Source: Bos javanicus
Lineage: Eukaryota; Chordata; Mammalia; Artiodactyla; Bovidae
Length of the DNA stretch: 64,000 nucleotides
Assembly: GCF_032452875.1 (NCBI RefSeq)
Contig: NW_026893850.1
Coordinates: 248,001-312,000 of the forward strand
Direction: 5' to 3'
Shown here: one piece after another, positions 1 to 13,144 of the stretch
Layout: every line of letters starts with the position of its first letter
How positions within the stretch are numbered: position 1 is the first letter of the stretch
Program-made: the position numbers and the translations under genes
The notes under the pieces: generated by a model
Database searches by the model: none
The model's input: the letters and a program-made list of their open reading frames with translations, nothing else
Told to the model about the DNA's origin: nothing

Positions 1-775
1 GCACTGATCACGTGGCACTCATGCACTGATCACGTGGCTGATCATACTGCTCACGTAACTGATCATGCACACATCACGTGGCTATCATGCACTGCTCACG
101 TGGCTGTCATGCAATGATCACGTAGCTACCATATACTGATCACGTGACTGATCATGCACTGATCACGTAAATGATCATGCACTGATCACGTGACTGATCA
201 TGCACTGATCACGTGACTGATCATGCACTGATCACGTGGCTATCATGCACTGCTCACGTGGCTGATCATGCACGATCACGTAGCAACCATGTACTGGTCA
301 CGTGACTGATCATGCACTGATCACGTAATTGATCATGCACTGATCACGTGGCTCATCATGCACTGATCACGTGGCTGATCACACACGATCACGTGACTGA
401 TCATGCACTGATCACGTGACTGATCATGCACTGATCACGTGGCTATCATGCACTGATCACGTGGATATCATGCACTGATCACGTGGCTGATCACACACGA
501 TCACGTGACTGATCATGCACTGATCACGGGACTATCATGCACTGATCACGTGACTGATCATGCACTGATCACGTGACTGATCATGCACTGATCACGTGGC
601 TATCATGCACTGCTCACGTGGCTGATCATGCACTGATCATACAGCTACCATGTACTGTCACGTGACTGATCATGCACTGATCACGTAATTGATCATGCAC
701 TGATCACGTGGCTTATCATGCACTGATCATGTGACTGATCATGCACTGATCATGTTTGGCGTCATACACTGATCA
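1..775 (+). repeat. E-box satellite, left end of window (partial HOR)
   Basis: Only 22/23-bp units. The stretch matches 14,387-15,163 almost base for base, including the rare variants CGTGGCACTC and ATGCACACATCACG, so the window opens inside a higher-order unit whose other copy starts at 14,387. Before the first block the units change to CATGTG forms, as they do before every block. Confidence 0.85.
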
Positions 776-1012
776 TGTGCCTCTGGAGGCAATGAACATA
801 GAGCTGAGTAGGCAGGAATCAGTCAGCAGGCTATAATCATGGAACTCACCTCTGAGAAATCATGCTGCTCAGCTGGCAATAATCAAGTAGATGAGCAGGC
901 AGGAATTACGCAGCACAGGTGGCAATTGTCAGAGATGACAGGCAGGAATCGTGCAGCTCAGCTGGCAATTGTCAAGCAGATGAGCAGACAGTAATCACGC
1001 AGCTCAGCAGGC
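776..1012 (+). repeat. Leader-derived block, type B (237 bp)
   Basis: It begins TGTGCCTCTGGAGGC and ends CAGCAGGC. It is homologous to the leader after the PBS in the right array. Type B has GCAATGAACATAGAGC and lacks four bases (AAAC after GAATC) that type A has. This copy has the shortened join GTCAGAGATGACAGG. Confidence 0.88.
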
Positions 1013-1362
1013 CCTGATCACGTGACTGAGCATGCACTGTTCACGTGGCTGATCATACACTGATCACGTGACTGATCATGCACTGATCACGTGACTGATC
1101 ATGCACTGATCACGTGGATATCATGCACTGATCACGTGGCTGATCATGCACTGATCACGTGACTGATCATGCACTGATCACGTGGCTATCATGCACTGAT
1201 CACGTGGCTGATCATGCACTGATCACGTGGCTATCATGCACTGATCACGTGACTGATCATGCACTGATCACGTGACTGATCATGCACTGATCACGTGGCT
1301 TATCATGCACTGATCATGTGACTGATCATGTGCTGATCATGTTTGGTATCATACACTGATCA

Positions 1363-1556
1363 TGTGCCTCTGGAGGCAATGAACAAAGAGCTGAGTAGGC
1401 AGGAATCAGTCAGCAGGCTATAATCATGGAACTCTGCTCTGAGAAATCATGCTGCTCAGCTGGCAATAATCAAATAGATGAGCAGGCAGGAATTACGCAG
1501 CACAGGTGGCAATTGTCAAGCAGATGAGCAGACAGTAATCACGCAGCTCAGCAGGC
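1363..1556 (+). repeat. Leader-derived block, type C (194 bp)
   Basis: Like type B but with GAACAAAGAGC and one 45-bp repeat of the leader missing. This copy reads CTCTGCTCTGAG and CAAATAGATG, shared only with the copy at 7,429. Confidence 0.88.
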
Positions 1557-2898
1557 CCTGATCACGTGACTGAGCATGCACTGATCACGTGGCTGATCAC
1601 ACACTGATCACGTGACTGATCATGCACTGATCACGTGGCTATCATGCACTGATCACGTGATTGATCATGCACTGATCACGTCATATCATGCACTGATCAC
1701 GTGGCTATCATGCACTGATCACGTGGCTGATCATGCACTGATCACGTGACTGATCATGCACTGATCACGTGGCTATCATGCACTGATCACGTGGCTGATC
1801 ATGCACTGATCACGGGACTGATCATGCACTGATCACGGGCTATCATGCACTGATCACATGACTGACATGCACTGATCACGTGGATGATCATGCACTGATC
1901 ACGTGACTGATCATGCACTGATCACGTGACTGATCATGCACTGATCACGTGGCTATCATGCACTGATCACGTGGCTATCATGCACTGATCACGTGACTGA
2001 TCATGCACTGATCACGTGTCTATCATGCACTGATCACGTGGCTGATCATGCACTGATCACGTGACTGATCATGCACTGATCACGTGGCTGATCATGCACT
2101 GATCACGTGACTGATCATGCACTGATCACGTGGCTATCATGCACTGATCACGTGGCTATCATGCACTGATCACGTGGCTGATCATGCACTGATCACGTGA
2201 CTGATCATGCACTGATCACGTGGCTATCATGCACTGATCACGTGGCTGATCATACACTGATCACGTGACTGATCATGCACTGATCACGTGACTGATCATG
2301 CACTGATCACGTGGCTATCATGCACTGATCACGTGGCTGATCATGCACTGATCACGTGCCTGATCATGCACTGATCACGTGGCTGATCATGCACTGATCA
2401 CGTGACTGATCATGCACTGATCACGTGTCTGATCATGCACTGATCACGTGGCTATCATGCACTGCTCACGTGGCTGATCATGCATGATCACGCAGCTACC
2501 ATGTACTGGTCACATGACTGATCATGCACTGATCACGTGACTGATCATGCAGTGATCACGTGGCTATCATGCACTACTCACGTGGCTGATCATGCAATGA
2601 TCATGTAGCTACCATGTACAGGTCACGTGAATGATCATACACCCATCAGGTGACTGATCATGCACTGATCACGTCTATATCATGCACTGATCACATGACT
2701 GCCCATGCACTGATCACGTGGATGATCATACACTAATCATGTGACAGATCATGCACTGATCACGTGGCTGATCATGCACTGACACTGTGACTGAGCATGG
2801 ACTGATCACATGACTATCATGTAGTGATCACGTGACTTAATGGCGCTGATCATGTGACTGATCATGCGCTGATCATGTTTGCTATCATACACTGATCA

Positions 2899-3141
2899 TG
2901 TGCCTCTGGAGGCAATAAACAAAGAGCTGAGTAGGCACGAATCAAACAGTCAGCAGGCAATAATCATGGAACTCAGGTGTGAGGAATCATGCTGCTCAGC
3001 TGGCAATAATCAAGCAGCTGAGCAGGCAGGAATTACGCAGCACAGCTGGCAATTGTCAAGCAGATGACAGGCAGGAATCATGCAGCTCAGCTGGCAATTG
3101 TCAAGCAGATGAGCAGACAGTAATCACGCAGCTCAGCAGGC
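2899..3141 (+). repeat. Leader-derived block, type A (243 bp)
   Basis: Type A reads GCAATAAACAAAGAGC and keeps all ten degenerate 23-mers of the leader. A 62-codon frame is open here only from a TTG and is not credible as a gene. This copy has CTCAGGTGTGAGG and GAATCATGCAG. Confidence 0.9.
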
Positions 3142-3806
3142 CCTGATCACGTGACTGAGCATGCACTGATCACGTGGCTGATCATGCACTGATCACGTGG
3201 CTGATCATGCACTGATCACGTGGATGATCATGCACTGATCACGTGACTGATCATGCACTGATCACGTGGCTGATCATGCACTGATCACGTGGCTGATCAT
3301 GCACTGATCACGTAGCAATCATGCACTGATCACGTGACTGATCATGCACTGATCACGTGGCTGATCATGCACTGATCACGTGGCTGATCATGCACTGATC
3401 ACGTGCTGATCACACACGATCACGTGACTGATCATGCACTGATCACGTGACTGATCATGCACTGATCACGTGGCTATCATGCACTGATCACGTGGCTATC
3501 ATGCACTGATCACGTGGCTGATCACACTATCACGTGACTGATCATGCACTGATCACGTGGCTGATCATGCACTGATCACGTGACTGATCATGCACTGATC
3601 ACGTGACTGATCATGCACTGATCACGTGGCTATCATGCACTGCTCACGTGGCTGATCATGCAATGATCATACAGCTACCATGTACTGGTCACGTGACTGA
3701 TCATGCACTGATCACGTAATTGATCATGCACTGATCACGTGGCTTATCATGCACTGATCATGTGACTGATCATGCACTGATCATGTTTGGCGTCACACAC
3801 TGATCA

Positions 3807-4042
3807 TGTGCCTCTGGAGGCAATGAACATAGAGCTGAGTAGGCAGGAATCAGTCAGCAGGCTATAATCATGGAACTCACCTCTGAGAAATCATGCTGCT
3901 CAGCTGGCAATAATCAAGTAGATGAGCAGGCAGGAATTACGCAGCACAGGTGGCAATTGTCAGGATGACAGGCAGGAATCGTGCAGCTCAGCTGGCAATT
4001 GTCAAGCAGATGAGCAGACAGTAATCACGCAGCTCAGCAGGC
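3807..4042 (+). repeat. Leader-derived block, type B (236 bp)
   Basis: Type B with the join GTCAGGATGACAGG, two bases shorter than the commoner GTCAGGAGATGACAGG. Confidence 0.88.
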
Positions 4043-4393
4043 CCTGATCACGTGACTGAGCATGCACTGTTCACGTGGCTGATCATACACTGATCACGTG
4101 ACTGATCATGCACTGATCACGTGACTGATCATGCACTGATCACGTGGCTGATCATGCACTGATCACGTGGCTGATCATGCACTGATCACGTGACTGATCA
4201 TGCACTGATCACGTGGCTATCATGCACTGATCACGTGGCTGATCATGCACTGATCACGTGGCTATCATGCACTGATCACGTGACTGATCATGCACTGATC
4301 ACGTGACTGATCATGCACTGATCACGTGGCTTATCATGCACTGATCATGTGACTGATCATGCACTGATCATGTTTGGTATCATACACTGATCA

Positions 4394-4587
4394 TGTGCCT
4401 CTGGAGGCAATGAACAAAGAGCTGAGTAGGCAGGAATCAGTCAGCAGGCTATAATCATGGAACTCAGCTCTGAGAAATCATGCTGCTCAGCTGGCAATAA
4501 TCAAGCAGATGAGCAGGCAGGAATTACGCAGCACAGGTGGCAATTGTCAAGCAGATGAGCAGACAGTAATCACGCAGCTCAGCAGGC
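4394..4587 (+). repeat. Leader-derived block, type C (194 bp)
   Basis: Type C with CTCAGCTCTGAG and CAAGCAGATG. It runs into satellite as CAGGCACTG rather than CAGGCCCTG, like the C blocks at 15,752 and 18,736. Confidence 0.88.
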
Positions 4588-5931
4588 ACTGATCACGTGA
4601 CTGAGCATGCACTGATCACGTGGCTGATCACACACTGATCACGTGACTGATCATGCACTGATCACGTGGCTATCATGCACTGATCACGTGATTGATCATG
4701 CACTGATCACGTCATATCATGCACTGATCACGTGGCTATCATGCACTGATCACGTGGCTGATCATGCACTGATCACGTGACTGATCATGCACTGATCACG
4801 TAGCTATCATGCACTGATCACGTGGCTGATCATGCACTGATCACGGGACTGATCATGCACTGATCACGGCGCTATCATGCACTGATCACATGACTGATCA
4901 TGCACTGATCACGTGGATGATCATGCACTGATCACGTGACTGATCATGCACTGATCACGTGACTGATCATGCACTGATCACGTGGCTATCATGCACTGAT
5001 CACGTGGCTATCATGCACTGATCACGTGACTGATCATGCACTGATCACGTGTCTATCATGCACTGATCACGTGGCTGATCATGCACTGATCACGTGACTG
5101 ATCATGCACTGATCACGTGGCTGATCATGCACTGATCACGTGACTGATCATGCACTGATCACGTGGCTATCATGCACTGATCACGTGGCTATCATGCACT
5201 GATCACGTGGCTGATCATGCACTGATCACGTGACTGATCATGCACTGATCACGTGGCTATCATGCACTGATCACGTGGCTGATCATGCACTGATCACGTG
5301 ACTGATCATGCACTGATCACGTGACTGATCATGCACTGATCACGTGGCTATCATGCACTGATCACGTGGCTGATCATGCACTGATCACGTGCCTGATCAT
5401 GCACTGATCACGTGGCTGATCATGCACTGATCACGTGACTGATCATGCACTGATCACGTGTCTGATCATGCACTGATCACGTGGCTATCATGCACTGATC
5501 ACGTGGCTGATCATGCATGATCACGCAGCTACCATGTACTGGTCACATGACTGATCATGCACTGATCACGTGACTGATCATGCACTGATCACGTGGCTAT
5601 CATGCACTACTCACGTGGCTGATCATGCAATGATCATGTAGCTACCATGTACAGGTCACGTGAATGATCATACACTGATCAGGTGACTGATCATGCACTG
5701 ATCACGTCTATATCATGCACTGATCACATGACTGCCCATGCACTGATCACGTGGATGATCATACACTAATCATGTGACAGATCATGCACTGATCACGTGG
5801 CTGATCATGCACTGACACTGTGACTGAGCATGGACTGATCACATGACTATCATGTAGTGATCACGTGACTTAATGGCGCTGATCATGTGACTGATCATGC
5901 GCTGATCATGTTTGCTATCATACACTGATCA

Positions 5932-6174
5932 TGTGCCTCTGGAGGCAATAAACAAAGAGCTGAGTAGGCACGAATCAAACAGTCAGCAGGCAATAATCAT
6001 GGAACTCAGGTGTGAGGAATCATGCTGCTCAGCTGGCAATAATCAAGCAGCTGAGCAGGCAGGAATTACGCAGCACAGCTGGCAATTGTCAAGCAGATGA
6101 CAGGCAGGAATCGTGCAGCTCAGCTGGCAATTGTCAAGCAGATGAGCAGACAGTAATCACGCAGCTCAGCAGGC
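5932..6174 (+). repeat. Leader-derived block, type A (243 bp)
   Basis: Type A, with GAATCGTGCAG in the penultimate repeat where the copy at 2,899 has GAATCATGCAG, a CpG/TpG-CpA difference. Confidence 0.9.
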
Positions 6175-6840
6175 CCTGATCACGTGACTGATCATGCACT
6201 GATCACGTGGCTGATCATGCACTGATCACGTGGCTGATCATGCACTGATCACGTGGCTGATCATGCACTGATCACGTGACTGATCATGCACTGATCACGT
6301 GGCTGATCATGCACTGATCACGTGGCTGATCATGCACTGATCACGTAGCAATCATGCACTGATCACGTGACTGATCATGCACTGATCACGTGGCTGATCA
6401 TGCACTGATCACGTGGCTGATCATGCACTGATCACGTTGCTGATCACACACGATCACGTGACTGATCATGCACTGATCACGTGACTGATCATGCACTGAT
6501 CACGTGGCTATCATGCACTGATCACGTGGCTATCATGCACTGATCACGTGGCTGATCACACGATCACGTGACTGATCATGCACTGATCACGTGGCTGATC
6601 ATGCACTGATCACGTGACTGATCATGCACTGATCACGTGACTGATCATGCACTGATCACGTGGCTATCATGCACTGCTCACGTGGCTGATCATGCAATGA
6701 TCATACAGCTACCATGTACTGGTCACGTGACTGATCATGCACTGATCACGTAATTGATCATGCACTGATCACGTGGCTTATCATGCACTGATCATGTGAC
6801 TGATCATGCACTGATCATGTTTGGCGTCACACACTGATCA

Positions 6841-7078
6841 TGTGCCTCTGGAGGCAATGAACATAGAGCTGAGTAGGCAGGAATCAGTCAGCAGGCTATA
6901 ATCATGGAACTCACCTCTGAGAAATCATGCTGCTCAGCTGGCAATAATCAAGTAGATGAGCAGGCAGGAATTACGCAGCACAGGTGGCAATTGTCAGGAG
7001 ATGACAGGCAGGAATCGTGCAGCTCAGCTGGCAATTGTCAAGCAGATGAGCAGACAGTAATCACGCAGCTCAGCAGGC
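6841..7078 (+). repeat. Leader-derived block, type B (238 bp)
   Basis: Type B with GTCAGGAGATGACAGG. The lead-in reads TTGGCGTCACACACTG, shared with the copy at 3,807. Confidence 0.88.
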
Positions 7079-7428
7079 CCTGATCACGTGACTGAGCATG
7101 CACTGTTCACGTGGCTGATCATACACTGATCACGTGACTGATCATGCACTGATCACGTGACTGATCATGCACTGATCACGTGGATATCATGCACTGATCA
7201 CGTGGCTGATCATGCACTGATCACGTGACTGATCATGCACTGATCACGTGGCTATCATGCACTGATCACGTGGCTGATCATGCACTGATCACGTGGCTAT
7301 CATGCACTGATCACGTGACTGATCATGCACTGATCACGTGACTGATCATGCACTGATCACGTGGCTTATCATGCACTGATCATGTGACTGATCATGTGCT
7401 GATCATGTTTGGTATCATACACTGATCA

Positions 7429-7622
7429 TGTGCCTCTGGAGGCAATGAACAAAGAGCTGAGTAGGCAGGAATCAGTCAGCAGGCTATAATCATGGAACTC
7501 TGCTCTGAGAAATCATGCTGCTCAGCTGGCAATAATCAAATAGATGAGCAGGCAGGAATTACGCAGCACAGGTGGCAATTGTCAAGCAGATGAGCAGACA
7601 GTAATCACGCAGCTCAGCAGGC
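7429..7622 (+). repeat. Leader-derived block, type C (194 bp)
   Basis: Type C, with the same diagnostic CTCTGCTCTGAG and CAAATAGATG as the copy at 1,363. Confidence 0.88.
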
Positions 7623-8965
7623 CCTGATCACGTGACTGAGCATGCACTGTTCACGTGGCTGATCACACACCTGATCACGTGACTGATCATGCACTGATCA
7701 CGTGGCTATCATGCACTGATCACGTGATTGATCATGCACTGATCACGTCATATCATGCACTGATCACGTGGCTATCATGCACTGATCACGTGGCTGATCA
7801 TGCACTGATCACGTGACTGATCATGCACTGATCACGTAGCTATCATGCACTGATCACGTGGCTGATCATGCACTGATCACGGGACTGATCATGCACTGAT
7901 CACGGGCTATCATGCACTGATCACATGACTGACATGCACTGATCACGTGGATGATCATGCACTGATCACGTGACTGATCATGCACTGATCACGTGACTGA
8001 TCATGCACTGATCACGTGGCTATCATGCACTGATCACGTGGCTATCATGCACTGATCACGTGACTGATCATGCACTGATCACGTGTCTATCATGCACTGA
8101 TCACGTGGCTGATCATGCACTGATCACGTGACTGATCATGCACTGATCACGTGGCTGATCATGCACTGATCACGTGACTGATCATGCACTGATCACGTGG
8201 CTATCATGCACTGATCACGTGGCTATCATGCACTGATCACGTGGCTGATCATGCACTGATCACGTGACTGATCATGCACTGATCACGTGGCTATCATGCA
8301 CTGATCACGTGGCTGATCATACACTGATCACGTGACTGATCATGCACTGATCACGTGACTGATCATGCACTGATCACGTGGCTATCATGCACTGATCACG
8401 TGGCTGATCATACACTGATCACGTGCCTGATCATGCACTGATCACGTGGCTGATCATGCACTGATCACGTGACTGATCATGCACTGATCACGTGTCTGAT
8501 CATGCACTGATCACGTGGCTATCATGCACTGCTCACGTGGCTGATCATGCATGATCACGCAGCTACCATGTACTGGTCACATGACTGATCATGCACTGAT
8601 CACGTGACTGATCATGCAGTGATCACGTGGCTATCATGCACTACTCACGTGGCTGATCATGCAATGATCATGTAGCTACCATGTACAGGTCACGTGAATG
8701 ATCATACACCCATCAGGTGACTGATCATGCACTGATCACGTCTATATCATGCACTGATCACATGACTGCCCATGCACTGATCACGTGGATGATCATACAC
8801 TAATCATGTGACAGATCATGCACTGATCACGTGGCTGATCATGCACTGACACTGTGACTGAGCATGGACTGATCACATGACTATCATGTAGTGATCACGT
8901 GACTTAATGGCGCTGATCATGTGACTGATCATGCGCTGATCATGTTTGCTATCATACACTGATCA

Positions 8966-9208
8966 TGTGCCTCTGGAGGCAATAAACAAAGAGCTGAGTA
9001 GGCACGAATCAAACAGTCAGCAGGCAATAATCATGGAACTCAGGTGTGAGGAATCATGCTGCTCAGCTGGCAATAATCAAGCAGCTGAGCAGGCAGGAAT
9101 TACGCAGCACAGCTGGCAATTGTCAAGCAGATGACAGGCAGGAATCATGCAGCTCAGCTGGCAATTGTCAAGCAGATGAGCAGACAGTAATCACGCAGCT
9201 CAGCAGGC
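8966..9208 (+). repeat. Leader-derived block, type A (243 bp)
   Basis: Type A. Its key variants (GGTGTGAGG, GAATCATGCAG) match the copy at 2,899. Confidence 0.9.
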
Positions 9209-9876
9209 CCTGATCACGTGACTGAGCATGCACTGATCACGTGGCTGATCATGCACTGATCACGTGGCTGATCATGCACTGATCACGTGGATGATCATGC
9301 ACTGATCACGTGACTGATCATGCACTGATCACGTGGCTGATCATGCACTGATCACGTGGCTGATCATGCACTGATCACGTAGCAATCATGCACTGATCAC
9401 GTGACTGATCATGCACTGATCACGTGGCTGATCATGCACTGATCACGTGGCTGATCATGCACTGATCACGTTGCTGATCACACACGATCACGTGACTGAT
9501 CATGCACTGATCACGTGACTGATCATGCACTGATCACGTGGCTATCATGCACTGATCACGTGGCTATCATGCACTGATCACGTGGCTGATCATACACGAT
9601 CACGTGACTGATCATGCACTGATCACGTGGCTGATCATGCACTGATCACGTGACTGATCATGCACTGATCACGTGACTGATCATGCACTGATCACGTGGC
9701 TATCATGCACTGCTCACGTGGCTGATCATGCAATGATCACGTAGCTACCATGTACTGGTCACGTGACTGATCATGCACTGATCACGTAATTGATCATGCA
9801 CTGATCACGTGGCTTATCATGCACTGATCATGTGACTGATCATGCACTGATCATGTTTGGCGTCATACACTGATCA

Positions 9877-10114
9877 TGTGCCTCTGGAGGCAATGAACAT
9901 AGAGCTGAGTAGGCAGGAATCAGTCAGCAGGCTATAATCATGGAACTCACCTCTGAGAAATCATGCTGCTCAGCTGGCAATAATCAAGTAGATGAGCAGG
10001 CAGGAATTACGCAGCACAGGTGGCAATTGTCAGGAGATGACAGGCAGGAATCGTGCAGCTCAGCTGGCAATTGTCAAGCAGATGAGCAGACAGTAATCAC
10101 GCAGCTCAGCAGGC
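9877..10114 (+). repeat. Leader-derived block, type B (238 bp)
   Basis: Type B with GTCAGGAGATGACAGG and the lead-in GGCGTCATACACTG. Confidence 0.88.
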
Positions 10115-10463
10115 CCTGATCACGTGACTGAGCATGCACTGTTCACGTGGCTGATCATACACTGATCACGTGACTGATCATGCACTGATCACGTGACTGA
10201 TCATGCACTGATCACGTGGCTATCATGCACTGATCACGTGGCTGATCATGCACTGATCACGTGACTGATCATGCACTGATCACGTGGCTATCATGCACTG
10301 ATCACGTGGCTGATCATGCACTGATCACGTGCTATCATGCACTGATCACATGACTGATCATGCACTGATCACGTGACTGATCATGCACTGATCACGTGGC
10401 TTATCATGCACTGATCATGTGACTGATCATGCACTGATCATGTTTGGTATCATACACTGATCA

Positions 10464-10657
10464 TGTGCCTCTGGAGGCAATGAACAAAGAGCTGAGTAGG
10501 CACGAATCAGTCAGCAGGCTATAATCATGGAACTCAGCTCTGAGAAATCATGCTGCTCAGCTGGCAATAATCAAGCAGATGAGCAGGCAGGAATTACGCA
10601 GCACAGGTGGCAATTGTCAAGCAGATGAGCAGACAGTAATCACGCAGCTCAGCAGGC
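10464..10657 (+). repeat. Leader-derived block, type C (194 bp)
   Basis: Type C with CTCAGCTCTGAG. It carries GGCACGAATC, a type A variant, where other C blocks have GGCAGGAATC, which suggests local conversion. Confidence 0.88.
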
Positions 10658-11997
10658 CCTGATCACGTGACTGAGCATGCACTGTTCACGTGGCTGATCA
10701 CACACTGATCACGTGACTGATCATGCACTGATCACGTGGCTATCATGCACTGATCACGTGATTGATCATGCACTGATCACGTCATATCATGCACTGATCA
10801 CGTGGCTATCATGCACTGATCACGTGGCTGATCATGCACTGATCACGTGACTGATCATGCACTGATCACGTGGCTATCATGCACTGATCACGTGGCTGAT
10901 CATGCACTGATCACGGGACTGATCATGCACTGATCACGGGCTATCATGCACTGATCACATGACTCCATGCACTGATCACGTGGATGATCATGCACTGATC
11001 ACGTGACTGATCATGCACTGATCACGTGACTGATCATGCACTGATCACGTGGCTATCATGCACTGATCACGTGGCTATCATGCACTGATCACGTGACTGA
11101 TCATGCACTGATCACGTGCTATCATGCACTGATCACGTGGCTGATCATGCACTGATCACGTGACTGATCATGCACTGATCACGTGGCTGATCATGCACTG
11201 ATCACGTGACTGATCATGCACTGATCACGTGGCTATCATGCACTGATCACGTGGCTATCATGCACTGATCACGTGGCTGATCATGCACTGATCACGTGAC
11301 TGATCATGCACTGATCACGTGGCTATCATGCACTGATCACGTGGCTGATCATGCACTGATCACGTGACTGATCATGCACTGATCACGTGACTGATCATGC
11401 ACTGATCACGTGGCTATCATGCACTGATCACGTGGCTGATCATACACTGATCACGTGCCTGATCATGCACTGATCACGTGGCTGATCATGCACTGATCAC
11501 GTGACTGATCATGCACTGATCACGTGTCTGATCATGCACTGATCACGTGGCTATCATGCACTGCTCACGTGGCTGATCATGCATGATCACGCAGCTACCA
11601 TGTACTGGTCACATGACTGATCATGCACTGATCACGTGACTGATCATGCACTGATCACGTGGCTATCATGCACTACTCACGTGGCTGATCATGCAATGAT
11701 CATGTAACTACCATGTACAGGTCACGTGAATGATCATACACTGATCAGGTGACTGATCATGCACTGATCACGTCTATATCATGCACTGATCACATGACTG
11801 CCCATGCACTGATCACGTGGATGATCATACACTAATCATGTGACAGATCATGCACTGATCACGTGGCTGATCATGCACTGACACTGTGACTGAGCATGGA
11901 CTGATCACATGACTATCATGTAGTGATCACGTGACTTAATGGCGCTGATCATGTGACTGATCATGCGCTGATCATGTTTGCTATCATACACTGATCA

Positions 11998-12240
11998 TGT
12001 GCCTCTGGAGGCAATAAACAAAGAGCTGAGTAGGCACGAATCAAACAGTCAGCAGGCAATAATCATGGAACTCAGGTGTGAGGAATCATGCTGCTCAGCT
12101 GGCAATAATCAAGCAGCTGAGCAGGCAGGAATTACGCAGCACAGCTGGCAATTGTCAAGCAGATGACAGGCAGGAATCATGCAGCTCAGCTGGCAATTGT
12201 CAAGCAGATGAGCAGACAGTAATCACGCAGCTCAGCAGGC
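11998..12240 (+). repeat. Leader-derived block, type A (243 bp)
   Basis: Type A, last of the first regular 3.03-kb series. It is followed by standard satellite CCTGATCACGTGACTG. Confidence 0.9.
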
Positions 12241-12905
12241 CCTGATCACGTGACTGATCATGCACTGATCACGTGGCTGATCATGCACTGATCACGTGGC
12301 TGATCATGCACTGATCACGTGGCTGATCATGCACTGATCACGTGACTGATCATGCACTGATCACGTGGCTGATCATGCACTGATCACGTGGCTGATCATG
12401 CACTGATCACGTGGCTATCATGCACTGATCACGTGACTGATCATGCACTGATCACGTGGCTGATCATGCACTGATCACGTGGCTGATCATGCACTGATCA
12501 CGTGGCTGATCACACATGATCACGTGACTGATCATGCACTGATCACGTGACTGATCATGCACTGATCACGTGGCTATCATGCACTGATCACGTGGCTGAT
12601 CACACGATCACGTGACTGATCATGCACTGATCACGTGGCTGATCATGCACTGATCACGTGACTGATCATGCACTGATCACGTGACTGATCATGCACTGAT
12701 CACGTGACTGATCATGCACTGATCACGTGGCTATCATGCACTGCTCACGTGGCTGATCATGCACTGATCACGCAGCTACCATGTACTGGTCACATGACTG
12801 ATCATGCACTGATCACATAATTGATCATGCACTGATCACGTGGCTTATCATGCACTGATCATGTGACTGATCATGCTGATCATGTTTGGTGTCATACACT
12901 GATCA

Positions 12906-13144
12906 TGTGCCTCTGGAGGCAATGAACATAGAGCTGAGTAGGCAGGAATCAATCAGCAGGCTATAATCATGGAACTCAGCTCTGAGAAATCATGCTGCTC
13001 AGCTGGCAATAATCAAGTAGATGAGCAGGCAGGAATTACGCAGCACAGGTGGCAATTGTCAAGCAGATGACAGGCAGGAATCGTGCAGCTCAGCTGGCAA
13101 TTGTCAAGCAGATGAGCAGACAGTAATCACGCAGCTCAGCAGGC
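12906..13144 (+). repeat. Leader-derived block, type B (239 bp)
   Basis: Type B with the full join GTCAAGCAGATGACAGG and CAATCAGCAGG. It heads the variant 2.26-kb unit and no C block follows it. Confidence 0.88.

Larger units (their letters stand above)
776..3806 (+). repeat. 3.03-kb higher-order repeat, copy 1
   Basis: Unit of 3,031 bp measured from one type B block to the next. Order: B block (776), satellite, C block (1,363), about 1.34 kb of satellite, A block (2,899), about 0.67 kb of satellite. All satellite between the blocks is 22/23-bp E-box units with position-specific variants that recur in the next copies, for example GTCATATCATG and ACGGGCTATC. Confidence 0.9.
3807..6840 (+). 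repeat. 3.03-kb higher-order repeat, copy 2
   Basis: Unit of 3,034 bp with the same B-C-A order as copy 1 (blocks at 3,807, 4,394 and 5,932). Differences from copy 1 are scattered substitutions and 1-2 base indels, which points to recent amplification or active homogenisation. Confidence 0.9.
6841..9876 (+). repeat. 3.03-kb higher-order repeat, copy 3
   Basis: Unit of 3,036 bp, blocks B (6,841), C (7,429) and A (8,966). It shares with copy 1 the C-block variants CTCTGCTCTGAG and CAAATAGATG, which copies 2 and 4 lack, so copies 1 and 3 look more closely related than neighbours do. Confidence 0.9.
9877..12905 (+). repeat. 3.03-kb higher-order repeat, copy 4
   Basis: Unit of 3,029 bp, blocks B (9,877), C (10,464) and A (11,998). 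The C block carries CTCAGCTCTGAG as in copy 2. The satellite downstream of the A block has a clean run of CACGTGGCTGATCATGC units. Confidence 0.9.

Noticed and set aside
2879..3067. A 62-codon open frame repeated almost unchanged in nineteen type A blocks
   Set aside because: It starts with TTG, has no upstream ATG in frame, spans the leader 23-mers and is destroyed by the 4-base difference in types B and C. Its conservation follows from block homogenisation, not from protein selection.
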